Source of the DNA: an uncultured Collinsella sp.
GTDB taxonomy: Bacteria; Actinomycetota; Coriobacteriia; Coriobacteriales; Coriobacteriaceae
Assembly (NCBI GenBank): GCA_937934165.1
Contig: CALGZX010000017.1
Location: 1 to 9,071, forward strand
Reading direction: 5' to 3'
DNA: 9,071 bases
This document shows positions 1 to 6,092 of this stretch, in pieces. Each line of letters opens with the position of its first letter. Within the stretch, counting starts at the first letter, position 1. The position numbers and the translations under genes were made by a program. The notes beneath the pieces are model-generated. The model was not told the origin of the DNA. It did not search any database and saw only the letters and a program-made list of their open reading frames with translations.

Positions 1-97
1 AGCGAGAATGTTTGAGCATGGAATGATATGGGTGAGTCCCGGACGGGCGGGATTAGTGCGCCCTGCGAAGCGAGAATGTTTGAGCATGGAATGATAT
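1..97. repeat. Two direct copies of a 29-bp repeat (68-bp period)
   Basis: A 29-base segment beginning AGCGAGAATGTTTGAGCATG occurs identically at 1-29 and 69-97, with 39 bp between the copies. Each copy is followed by a short GC-rich dyad: TCCCG/CGGGA around 37-52 after copy 1, and GGCGG-CTC-CCGCC around 102-114 after copy 2. The flanks after each copy are loosely similar (GGGTGAGTCCCG versus GGGCGGCTCCCG), so the ancestral unit may be longer than 29 bp. The first copy starts at the window edge, so more copies may lie to the left. The element is just downstream of the leftward glycosyltransferase gene. Its function is not known to me; it could be a REP-like intergenic repeat or a local tandem duplication. 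Confidence 0.8.
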
Positions 98-133
98 ATG
101 GGCGGCTCCCGCCGAGCAGCGGACTTTAAAGCG

Positions 134-1435
134 CTAGCGGATATGCGCGGGTTTTCCGCCCCAGTAGAAGCGGCAGAAGGCCCGTTTGCGCTTTTGGGGC
201 TTGCCTACGAGCTCCATGGTGGCGATGGCTATGTCTTCGGCTGCGTGGGGGCGGCGTAGTACTTCGCCGTTGATGAGTAGGGCTTTGAGCGATTCGGGAT
301 GATCGTGGAGATGGCGCAACGTCACGATGAGTTCTCGTGCGGTGGTGACATGCATGCTGGCGCCCATGCCGGTGAGCATCGTGGTGTTGGCCTTTTCCTG
401 ACCGTATGATTTGCCCAGCAGAATCATCGGCAGATGCGCGCACAGGCACTCAGTGACGGTGAGCCCGCCCGATTTGAGGATTGCCAGGTCGCAGCCGTGC
501 ATGAGGGCCGGCATGTCGTCCACGTAGTCCAGAACCGTGACGTTGTCGAGCTTCATGGCGTCGAAGAGCGTCTTGAGTCGGGTGGCGTATTCCTTATCCT
601 TGCCCGGTAAAAAGACAAAGTGCATGTCCTCAAAGCTGCGTAAGAAGGGGAGCGTGTGGTCCATCGCGGCACGGAAACGCACGTATGGTTGGGGCAAACT
701 GGCGCCGGCCATCACCAATACGACGGTTTTGTCTATGGGGAGATTGAACTTGCTGAGCTCATCTTCGCGTTTGTAATCTGAATCGAAACCGGCACGAATG
801 GGAATGCCCGTTATGCGGATCTTTGACTCGGGAACCTTGCGAGGGCGCAGCGTTTCGGCCATAAACTCGTTGGCTACACAGAATAGGTCGGTGTCCTTGT
901 GGGGCCAAAATCCTTCGACTTCGTAATCGGTCGGCACGCAGATGACCGGAAAATCAATACCCGTGATGACGCGGGCGCCCACAGCGACGTTGGCCGCCGT
1001 AATGTGTGTTGCGACCACGGCTATGGGCCTGCGGGTCCGGACGTATTCGTTGAAGGCGGGGAACATAATTCGTGACCATGCTGTGCCGCCGCCCCAGAGA
1101 AGATGTCCCGTAAGCGTATATCGCCAGGTCAGGTCGTAAATGGGGCGTGTGGCTCCCGTAAAAGAAGCCGCGGTCTTATTGCCGTCGAATTTAATACGTC
1201 CAAAATCAAGGATATCGAGCACTTCAATTTCAATATCCTCAGGGATTCCCTTGGTGCCGCGGATAAGATCAAATGCTTGTGCAATCGCGTTGGCGGCGGC
1301 TTTGTGGCCCGATCCAACCGATGCGTGCACAATGGTTACTAGGGGTTTTTGTGCAGGTGAAACGCTCATTTGCTCCGGTTGGGGAGTGCTTTGCGTTGGC
1401 AGGGGAGCGTCGTTGCTCGTCTGCGTTTGATCCAT
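134..1435 (-). CDS. Diacylglycerol glycosyltransferase, MGDG synthase / UgtP-like (GT28)
   Basis: A 433-residue protein predicted to transfer a hexose from a UDP-sugar to diacylglycerol at the inner face of the membrane, making glycolipids. The N-terminal MGDG-synthase domain carries the family's HASVGSGHKAA motif at residues 37-47. The C-terminal GT28 nucleotide-sugar half carries KSGGLTVTE at 321-329 and GQE at 345-347, as in UgtP and MurG-fold enzymes. There is no membrane segment; the C-terminus is basic (KRKR), which would suit peripheral membrane binding. Residues 1-30 are a Q/P/S/T-rich extension with no family match. I chose the ATG at 1435 because GGGGAG lies 6 nt upstream; an in-frame ATG at 1492 has no such site and would overlap the likely promoter. 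The gene is divergent from trxB. Sugar donor and number of sugars added cannot be read from sequence. Confidence 0.85.
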   Translation of the reverse strand: MDQTQTSNDAPLPTQSTPQPEQMSVSPAQKPLVTIVHASVGSGHKAAANAIAQAFDLIRGTKGIPEDIEIEVLDILDFGRIKFDGNKTAASFTGATRPIYDLTWRYTLTGHLLWGGGTAWSRIMFPAFNEYVRTRRPIAVVATHITAANVAVGARVITGIDFPVICVPTDYEVEGFWPHKDTDLFCVANEFMAETLRPRKVPESKIRITGIPIRAGFDSDYKREDELSKFNLPIDKTVVLVMAGASLPQPYVRFRAAMDHTLPFLRSFEDMHFVFLPGKDKEYATRLKTLFDAMKLDNVTVLDYVDDMPALMHGCDLAILKSGGLTVTECLCAHLPMILLGKSYGQEKANTTMLTGMGASMHVTTARELIVTLRHLHDHPESLKALLINGEVLRRPHAAEDIAIATMELVGKPQKRKRAFCRFYWGGKPAHIR

Positions 1436-1471
1436 CGATAACTCCCCTTCATCTTTGTTTCGCAATGAATC

Positions 1472-1477
1472 ATTGTA
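1472..1477 (-). promoter_or_regulatory. Candidate -10 box for the glycosyltransferase gene
   Basis: The minus strand reads TACAAT here, 36 bp upstream of the ATG at 1435, which would give a leader of about 30 nt containing the GGGGAG ribosome site. No convincing -35 box is seen 16-19 bp upstream. It lies in the 117-bp gap shared with the divergent trxB promoter, for which I could not pick a clear -10/-35 pair. Confidence 0.4.
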
Positions 1478-1552
1478 GTGCATGAGTGTCACGTTCGCCT
1501 AAATTTGGGTATGAGCGCAAAGAACGCCAATCTTTCGACAGGAGGTCTCTTC

Positions 1553-2491
1553 ATGACTACCGATCAGCCGATCGATGTTGCGATTATCGGTGGCGGCCCT
1601 GCGGGCTATGCTGCGGCCATTTATGCGGCGCGCTCCAACCTAACGACGACCGTGATTGAACAGGGCATGTCGGGCGGACAGATCGCCACGACCAATGAAG
1701 TCGAGAACTATCCGGGCATTCCGCTCTTGAGTGGCGCCGAACTCGGCGAGCGTTTTCAGCAGCATGCAGAGGGCCTGGGAGCGCAGGTCGCATGGAGCAT
1801 GGTTACGGGTATCGATTACGATGCCGATGCAGCGCTGTTTACGGTGCATCACGACATGGGCGATACGCTGGCCTCGAGCGTTATCGCTTGCATGGGTGCC
1901 ACCCCGCGTCCGGCAGGTTTCGCTGGCGAGGATACCTATCGCGGTCGTGGCGTTTCATATTGCGCAACATGTGACGGCATGTTCTTCCGCGGCAAACAGG
2001 TCTTTGTAATCGGTGGTGGCAATTCGGCATGCGAAGAGGCACTGTTCCTGTCAGACATTGCCAGCAGTGTGACCATCGTGCTGCGTCGCGATCAGTTCCG
2101 TGCACCTGATGGTGTTGTTCAGAAAGTACTCGAAAAGGACAATATTACAGTTAGGTACCAAACTAGTATTGTGGAGCTATCGGGCGAAGCCATGCCAACG
2201 ACGATTACCTTTAAGGACAATGCATCCGGCGAGACTCATACCGAGTCATTTGAGCCTGGCTCGTTTGGCATTTTTGTCTTTACCGGCACGCAACCCCATA
2301 CCGAGCTTGTTGAGCATCTAGTTGATCTGGCGCCTGATGGCGGCATTCTGACTGATGAATCCATGTCGACCCGCACGCCAGGTCTATTTGCTGCTGGTGA
2401 CATCCGTTCCAAGCGCTTACGTCAGGTTGTGACCGCCGTTTCTGACGGAGCCATAGCAGCAACCAGCGCATACGCATTTCTGCGCGGATAA
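1553..2491 (+). CDS. trxB: Thioredoxin reductase (NADPH)
   Basis: A 312-residue flavoprotein, the usual length for low-molecular-weight bacterial thioredoxin reductase, which passes electrons from NADPH through FAD and a redox disulfide to thioredoxin. The FAD-binding GGGPAG is at residues 13-18, the active-site CATC at 137-140, the second Rossmann motif GGGNSACEEA at 154-163 and the C-terminal FAD motif with GD at 282-283. The 2'-phosphate-binding segment reads LRRDQFR (177-183): both first arginines and the last are kept, but the common leading His is Leu. The ATG at 1553 is preceded by a perfect AGGAGG at 1540-1545 with 7-nt spacing, so the in-frame ATG at 1478 is unlikely. No thioredoxin gene is adjacent. 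The gene appears monocistronic, ending at the hairpin at 2532-2577. Confidence 0.96.
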   Translation: MTTDQPIDVAIIGGGPAGYAAAIYAARSNLTTTVIEQGMSGGQIATTNEVENYPGIPLLSGAELGERFQQHAEGLGAQVAWSMVTGIDYDADAALFTVHHDMGDTLASSVIACMGATPRPAGFAGEDTYRGRGVSYCATCDGMFFRGKQVFVIGGGNSACEEALFLSDIASSVTIVLRRDQFRAPDGVVQKVLEKDNITVRYQTSIVELSGEAMPTTITFKDNASGETHTESFEPGSFGIFVFTGTQPHTELVEHLVDLAPDGGILTDESMSTRTPGLFAAGDIRSKRLRQVVTAVSDGAIAATSAYAFLRG

Positions 2492-2531
2492 GTACGATAA
2501 TATATCTTATGTAAGGTTGCTATCTTTAAAC

Positions 2532-2577
2532 AAAGTGGTTGGACGGTGTATCAATGTGCTGTCCAACCACTTTTACT
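2532..2577 (+). terminator. Rho-independent terminator of trxB
   Basis: A 13-bp perfect stem (AAAGTGGTTGGAC at 2532-2544 with its complement at 2561-2573) and a 16-nt loop, followed by a short T-rich stretch (TTTTACTT including the stem end). It lies 40 bp after the trxB stop and separates trxB from the DUF1836 gene. Confidence 0.88.
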
Positions 2578-2580
2578 TGG

Positions 2581-2611
2581 CGGCTATGTGGTATGCAAAA
2601 CTAGATAACCT
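2581..2611. promoter_or_regulatory. Putative operator in the DUF1836 gene promoter (copy 1)
   Basis: An imperfect dyad with half-sites TATGTGGT (2585-2592) and ACTAGATA (2600-2607), 6 of 8 positions complementary, separated by 7 nt. Aligned base for base with 4255-4285 upstream of degV it matches at 24 of 31 positions, including an unbroken CAAAACTAGATA. The right half-site ends 8 bp before the -10 box of the DUF1836 gene, so the site covers its -35 region. I infer binding by the DUF1836 protein itself; no binding data are available here. Confidence 0.6.
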
Positions 2612-2615
2612 AGAA

Positions 2616-2621
2616 TATAAT
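2616..2621 (+). promoter_or_regulatory. -10 box (TATAAT) of the DUF1836 gene
   Basis: A consensus TATAAT 24 bp before the ATG at 2646, giving a leader of roughly 18 nt with GGAGGA as ribosome site (2635-2640). No good -35 hexamer is present at 16-18 bp spacing; that position is occupied by the operator-like dyad, which suggests a promoter that depends on or is blocked by a regulator. Confidence 0.7.
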
Positions 2622-2645
2622 ATAGACAATGAACGGAGGACCTTT

Positions 2646-3257
2646 ATGAACCACGTTAAACACGTTATTCCGATGTCCGATTCGTCGGTCAGCATTAAGC
2701 CTGAGGATATTCAGCCCACTGTGCTGCCCGATGCATTTATTCAGTCCGATATCGTGCGCAAACTCAATACGTTGAGTCTGCCGCGCTATGACCAGTTGCC
2801 CAATGTGACGCTCTACCGCGACCAGGTCATTGAGTATGTTGCGCTGTGGATGGAGCCGCTGTCCATTTGCGTTGAGCAGCCTGTCATTACGCCATCGATG
2901 ATCAATAACTACGTGAAGGTCGGCCTGGTGCCTGCTCCGGTCAAAAAGCAATATGGCCGCGAGCAGATTGCCCGCCTGATCGCTATCTGCATCTTTAAGC
3001 AGGTGCTACCTATTGCTGCGGTGCAGGCACTCTTTAACATTCAGCGTTTGAGCTACGATGCCCCGACGGCCTTTGATTATGTGGTCGATCAGCTCGAGGC
3101 ATCGATTTGTTCGGCGTTTTCTGTCGAGCAGACGCCGGTTCCCGATACGGCGCATCAGGTAACGCGTGAGTCGCTGCTTGTGCGCAGCGCCGTATCGTCC
3201 TTCGTTTCGAAGGCGTACCTGATGAGCTATCTCAAGTTCAACGGGTTTAATAGCTAG
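2646..3257 (+). CDS. DUF1836 protein with MerR-like DNA-binding domain
   Basis: A 203-residue cytoplasmic protein. Residues about 81-130 (from ITPSMINNYVKVGLVP through KKQYGREQIARLIAICIFKQ) form the MerR-like winged helix-turn-helix typical of DUF1836: a recognition helix followed by a wing with K-x-Y-x-R-E-x-I. Residues 1-45 look flexible, and the C-terminal 70 residues are helical with no known effector motif and no cysteine/histidine metal cluster. I recognise the family, but its role is not established. The ATG at 2646 follows GGAGGA with 5-nt spacing; an in-frame ATG at 2517 would run through the trxB terminator and this gene's own promoter. It converges on degV, with a shared bidirectional terminator. 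The matched palindromes upstream of both genes make a local autoregulator that also controls degV the best guess. Confidence 0.85.
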   Translation: MNHVKHVIPMSDSSVSIKPEDIQPTVLPDAFIQSDIVRKLNTLSLPRYDQLPNVTLYRDQVIEYVALWMEPLSICVEQPVITPSMINNYVKVGLVPAPVKKQYGREQIARLIAICIFKQVLPIAAVQALFNIQRLSYDAPTAFDYVVDQLEASICSAFSVEQTPVPDTAHQVTRESLLVRSAVSSFVSKAYLMSYLKFNGFNS

Positions 3258-3266
3258 CCGACGTAT

Positions 3267-3317
3267 AAAACGGGCGGGACAAAGAGCCATCTGTCGCTTT
3301 GTCCCGCCCGTATTTTT
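3267..3317. terminator. Bidirectional terminator between the DUF1836 gene and degV
   Basis: A 14-bp perfect GC-rich stem (CGGGCGGGACAAAG at 3271-3284, complement at 3297-3310) with a 12-nt loop. It is followed by TATTTTT on the plus strand and by TTTTATA on the minus strand, so it can stop transcription from both convergent genes. It lies 13 bp after the DUF1836 stop and 20 bp after the degV stop. Confidence 0.93.
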
Positions 3318-3330
3318 GCTTGGCTGGACT

Positions 3331-4197
3331 TTATTTGCCCGAAGCTACGCCCATGCCGTAGCCGATGATGAGGCCGTGCATCTCGGCGTAATAGGAATCC
3401 AGACCGTTGCAGGGCATGATAATGGTCTTGGAGCCGGGCCAATGCTCAATAATGCGATCGGTCAACGCCTGGGCGCCTGATGCGTTCTCCACATGGTCGA
3501 TAATGACCTCACCGCCCGTAAAACCCTCGGCTTCCATAGTGTCGATGATCTTGTTGAGCATCTTCTTTTCGCCACGCGTGTGCCCCACGAGTTCGATTTT
3601 ACCGGCCTCACTCGCCGTGCCCAAAATGCGGATATTGAGCTTGTTGGCAATGACGCCGGCTGCCTTAGGGATACGTCCGGCTTTGGCGAGGTTTTCGTAA
3701 TTGCACAAGCTGAAGAGGATTTTGCTGTTCTGCTCAAGGCTATCGAAGTATGCGCAAGCTTCCTCGAATGAGACATCCGGATTGCTTGCAAGATAGCGGT
3801 CGAACAGCAAGAAAATGAGGTCCATTTTGCCGCCAGCTGCACGTGAATTGACTAGATGAATCTGTCGGTCGGGCTCCTCGGCAAGAACCATATCGCGAGC
3901 CGTGGCTGCCGCGTTGTAGCTGCCCGACACGCCCTCAGATATCGGCATGCAGATGGTCTTGTCTGCCAATTTGAAGAGCTCGGCCCACTCCCCTACGCTG
4001 GGACAAGCGCTTGAAGAAGCGTTCGTTTCCGCCTGAACAGCACAGTTGAGCTCATGAACATCGAGCGAAAGGTCATCAACGAATTCACGCTCCCCCACTC
4101 GAATTTTGAGGGGCGCAAATGTAAAGGTGGTATGGGGTGCGGTCGGTTGCCAATCGCGGAGGTTGCAGCTTGAATCTGAGATAAGTGCCCAGCTCAT
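3331..4197 (-). CDS. DegV-family (FakB-like) fatty-acid-binding protein
   Basis: A 288-residue soluble protein of the DegV/EDD family, whose studied members (FakB) hold a fatty acid for phosphorylation by the kinase FakA. The N-terminal ISDSSCNL (6-13) matches the family's opening DS motif. SSSACPSVGEW (61-71) corresponds to the T-S-x-P-S-x-x-E/D loop, and SEGVSGSYNAA (87-97) is the fatty-acid carboxylate-binding S-G-S/T-Y loop. The C-terminal IDHVENASGAQALTDRI is typical, but the last part reads NGLDSYYAEMHGLIIGYG where many FakBs have an H-T-G-P-G motif, so ligand contacts may differ. AAAGGA lies upstream of the ATG at 4197. No FakA kinase gene is in the window. Neighbours are the convergent DUF1836 gene and, upstream, the end of the pgsA-nlpC operon. 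The DegV assignment is firm; the exact ligand is unknown. Confidence 0.9.
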   Translation of the reverse strand: MSWALISDSSCNLRDWQPTAPHTTFTFAPLKIRVGEREFVDDLSLDVHELNCAVQAETNASSSACPSVGEWAELFKLADKTICMPISEGVSGSYNAAATARDMVLAEEPDRQIHLVNSRAAGGKMDLIFLLFDRYLASNPDVSFEEACAYFDSLEQNSKILFSLCNYENLAKAGRIPKAAGVIANKLNIRILGTASEAGKIELVGHTRGEKKMLNKIIDTMEAEGFTGGEVIIDHVENASGAQALTDRIIEHWPGSKTIIMPCNGLDSYYAEMHGLIIGYGMGVASGK

Positions 4198-4226
4198 AGA
4201 GGGTCCTTTCTAATTGTTCCCATACA

Positions 4227-4232
4227 ATTATA
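4227..4232 (-). promoter_or_regulatory. -10 box (TATAAT) of degV
   Basis: The minus strand carries a consensus TATAAT, 29 bp upstream of the degV ATG at 4197. As with the DUF1836 gene promoter, no recognisable -35 box sits 16-18 bp upstream. The palindrome at 4255-4285 begins 22 bp upstream of the -10. Confidence 0.65.
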
Positions 4233-4254
4233 GCCATCTTACAGACCGATTGGG

Positions 4255-4285
4255 CCGCTATCTAGTATTCAAAACTAGATAGCGG
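4255..4285. promoter_or_regulatory. Palindromic operator upstream of degV (copy 2)
   Basis: A perfect inverted repeat with 12-bp arms, CCGCTATCTAGT (4255-4266) and its complement at 4274-4285, around a 7-nt centre. It sits about 50 bp upstream of the expected degV start site. It matches the site at 2581-2611 in 24 of 31 positions, and the dyad is more exact here. Neither strand has a T-tract after it, so a terminator role is unlikely. It probably binds a dimeric regulator, most simply the neighbouring DUF1836 protein. Confidence 0.65.
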
Positions 4286-4299
4286 ACTGCACGAAAGGC

Positions 4300-4337
4300 A
4301 AAAGAATGGACCCCATGGCTCAAAGCCACGAGGTCCA
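4300..4337 (-). terminator. Terminator of the pgsA-to-nlpC operon
   Basis: On the minus strand a 14-pair stem (12 Watson-Crick plus two G-U pairs) with a 3-nt loop spans 4337 to 4307 and is followed by TTCTTTT. It lies 24 bp downstream of the stop of the NlpC/P60 gene and separates that operon from the degV promoter. Confidence 0.88.
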
Positions 4338-4361
4338 CATTCACACGCTGTGTAAGATGAC

Positions 4362-5489
4362 TTAGTAGCGCACGAAAATGTAGTTGTTGTTCATGCCGGC
4401 GGCAACGGAGCTGATGATAACACCCGTGTTGTAGTCAGAAGCATGAATCATCTGACCACCACCGATGTAAATGCCGGTGTGGTACGAGTTGACCACAACG
4501 TCACCGGGCTGCGGATCGGACACACGCGTCCAGCCCATAAAGGTACCCGTGGTGCCCAGGCGGCAATAACGACCAGTGAGGCAATAGCTAACAAAACCAG
4601 AGCAGTCGAAGCTGTTCGGGCCAATTCCGCCCCAGGAATAAGCGCAACCAAGCTTACTGTATGCACGCGAGACAACAGAACCGCCGTCGACGGACTGGCT
4701 CGGAGCAGAAGGCGTCGGAGCCGGAGCAGGCGTGGAGGGCTGCGGCGTCGGAGCAGGTGCCGGCGTAGGAGCCGGAGTGTTGCCGCCCTGGTTGTTGTTA
4801 TTGCTGGTCTGGCCACCGTTGTTGGTGTTCTCGGTCGTACCGGCAGTCTCGTTGCTCACCGTGGCCTTCTCGGCGGTGCTGGCGTTGATGCCGGCCTGCA
4901 GCGCGGCGTTGGCCTCGGCCTCGGCGGCAAGCTCGGCCTGCAGCTGCGAATCCAGGGAGTTTACGACGTTCTGGGCTTCAGTCTGCTGGGCGTTAAGCTC
5001 GTCGACCTTCTTTTGCGTGGCGGCGACGTTCTTCTCCTGCTCGGCATGCTTATCGGTGAGCTGCTGCTTAAGCTCCTTGACCTCTTGAATGGTCTGAGCT
5101 TGCTTATCGGAAACTTTGCCGTAGTAGAACAGACGGTTGAGCATATCGCTCAGGTCATCGACACCCGTCAGAACCTGAAGCAGGCTCAGACCGCCGGTTT
5201 TGTACTCGCCGGCGACATAGGTCGAGAGCTTGGCCTGACCATCGGCGATCTCTTGCTGCTTTTGCGTGATCTCGCCAGCAGTCTGATCGAGCGCCTGCGT
5301 CTGCGTGGCGAGCTCATCGTAAATCTGCTGGGTTTGGGTACCGATCTGCTCGAGCTTAGTACGAGCAGCGGCAAGGTCGGATGCGGTATCGGCGTAGGCA
5401 GGAGCCGCGAGGCCCAAGCCCAAAACACAAGCGAGGGTTGCCGTAGCAGCGCAGCGTGCCATGTTTTTATGCGTGTTTGCTGTGCGCAT
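4362..5489 (-). CDS. Secreted coiled-coil NlpC/P60 peptidoglycan endopeptidase
   Basis: A 375-residue exported cell-wall hydrolase. Residues 1-33 are a signal peptide (basic start, hydrophobic core, cleavage after AYA). Residues 34-205 are coiled coil, containing a PcsB/CwlO-like insertion near 91-126 (Y-K-T-G-G-x-S-x-L-Q-V-L followed by D-L-S-D-M-L-N-R). Residues 206-265 are a disordered Asn/Gln then Pro/Ala/Thr linker. Residues 268-375 are the NlpC/P60 domain with catalytic Cys296 (FDCSGF), His337 and His349. Such enzymes cut peptide bonds in wall stem peptides; in CwlO and PcsB the coiled coil holds the enzyme inactive until FtsEX acts on it. That control is inferred by analogy here. The ATG at 5489 has AAGGA upstream. 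It follows apt by 32 bp and ends the operon. A long plus-strand reading frame opposite it is a composition artefact. Confidence 0.93.
   Translation of the reverse strand: MRTANTHKNMARCAATATLACVLGLGLAAPAYADTASDLAAARTKLEQIGTQTQQIYDELATQTQALDQTAGEITQKQQEIADGQAKLSTYVAGEYKTGGLSLLQVLTGVDDLSDMLNRLFYYGKVSDKQAQTIQEVKELKQQLTDKHAEQEKNVAATQKKVDELNAQQTEAQNVVNSLDSQLQAELAAEAEANAALQAGINASTAEKATVSNETAGTTENTNNGGQTSNNNNQGGNTPAPTPAPAPTPQPSTPAPAPTPSAPSQSVDGGSVVSRAYSKLGCAYSWGGIGPNSFDCSGFVSYCLTGRYCRLGTTGTFMGWTRVSDPQPGDVVVNSYHTGIYIGGGQMIHASDYNTGVIISSVAAGMNNNYIFVRY
4700..4795 (-). repeat. Low-complexity Pro/Ala/Thr-encoding tract
   Basis: Short imperfect repeats of GGAGC and GGCGT units encode the proline-alanine-threonine linker (residues about 238-262) between the coiled coil and catalytic domain of the NlpC/P60 protein. 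Such tracts often vary in length between strains by slippage, which is inference here. Confidence 0.6.
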
Positions 5490-5521
5490 GTAGCTTCCTT
5501 TCCAGTAACTAAGGGTAACGG

Positions 5522-6052
5522 CTAGTCCACCGTCACCAGGCTAAAGAGCTCCACATCGTCATCAGACGGCGTGAGCTTCTCGCGCGGGTTGAGAAACGCA
5601 AGCTCAAGGATACAACCGTAACCGACAAGCTTTGCGCCCATATCTCGCACCAGTTTACCTGTTGCCTCGACGGTTCCGCCCGTCGCGACCAAGTCGTCCA
5701 GAATCAACACGGTATCTTTAGAGCTGATAGCGTCGGCATGGATCTCAATTGAATCGGTGCCGTACTCGAGCTCGTAGCTCTGGCTTACGGTCTCGCGCGG
5801 CAGCTTGCCCGGTTTACGTGCGGGAACAAAGCCGGCGCCCAGAGCGACGGCCACGGGAACGCCCACCATAAAGCCGCGAGCCTCGGGACCTACGACCTTG
5901 GTGATTCCCATGCCGGCAAAGTGCTCGGCGAGGGCATCGGTCATGGCTTTGAGCGCCTCGGGATTGCCGAAGAGCGGCGTGATGTCTTTAAAGATGACTC
6001 CGGGCTCGGGATAGTCGGGGATGTCGACGATTTGAGATTCGAAGTCGTACAT
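5522..6052 (-). CDS. apt: Adenine phosphoribosyltransferase
   Basis: A 176-residue cytoplasmic enzyme of purine salvage, converting adenine and PRPP to AMP and pyrophosphate. The length is normal for Apt. The N-terminal DIPDYPEPGVIFKDITPL segment (10-27) is the family hallmark. The loop RKPGKLP (79-85) and SYELEYG (92-98) close over the active site, and the PRPP-binding motif VLILDDLVATGGT is at 115-127. I chose the ATG at 6052 because AAAGG lies 7 nt upstream; a frame extended to 6067 starts with TTG and has no site. It follows the MerR gene by 40 bp and precedes the NlpC/P60 gene by 32 bp, with no clear promoter in either gap, so it is probably co-transcribed with both. In some actinobacteria apt sits near relA, but no relA is visible here. 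Confidence 0.96.
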   Translation of the reverse strand: MYDFESQIVDIPDYPEPGVIFKDITPLFGNPEALKAMTDALAEHFAGMGITKVVGPEARGFMVGVPVAVALGAGFVPARKPGKLPRETVSQSYELEYGTDSIEIHADAISSKDTVLILDDLVATGGTVEATGKLVRDMGAKLVGYGCILELAFLNPREKLTPSDDDVELFSLVTVD

Positions 6053-6092
6053 TGCATGACCTTTCAATGGGTTGCCGGATAAGCGGCAGCTG

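Noticed and set aside
1..97. Two 29-bp repeats with a 39-bp spacer as a CRISPR array
   Set aside because: Only two copies are visible, the repeat does not resemble known CRISPR repeats, the flanks after each copy are related to each other, and no cas gene is near. The window edge prevents complete exclusion.
2517..2645. N-terminal extension of the DUF1836 protein to an ATG at 2517
   Set aside because: It would include the trxB terminator and the TATAAT box; the ATG at 2646 has an ideal ribosome site.
4255..4285. The 12-bp palindrome as a terminator for the nlpC operon
   Set aside because: No T-tract follows on the minus strand, and a much better terminator already lies at 4307-4337. Its match to the DUF1836 promoter site favours an operator.
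4443..5525. 360-codon plus-strand open frame opposite the NlpC/P60 gene
   Set aside because: The product is low-complexity (Leu/Gly/Arg-rich) and mirrors the codon bias of the real gene on the other strand, which has signal peptide, linker and catalytic domain. It has no ribosome site or homology-like motifs.
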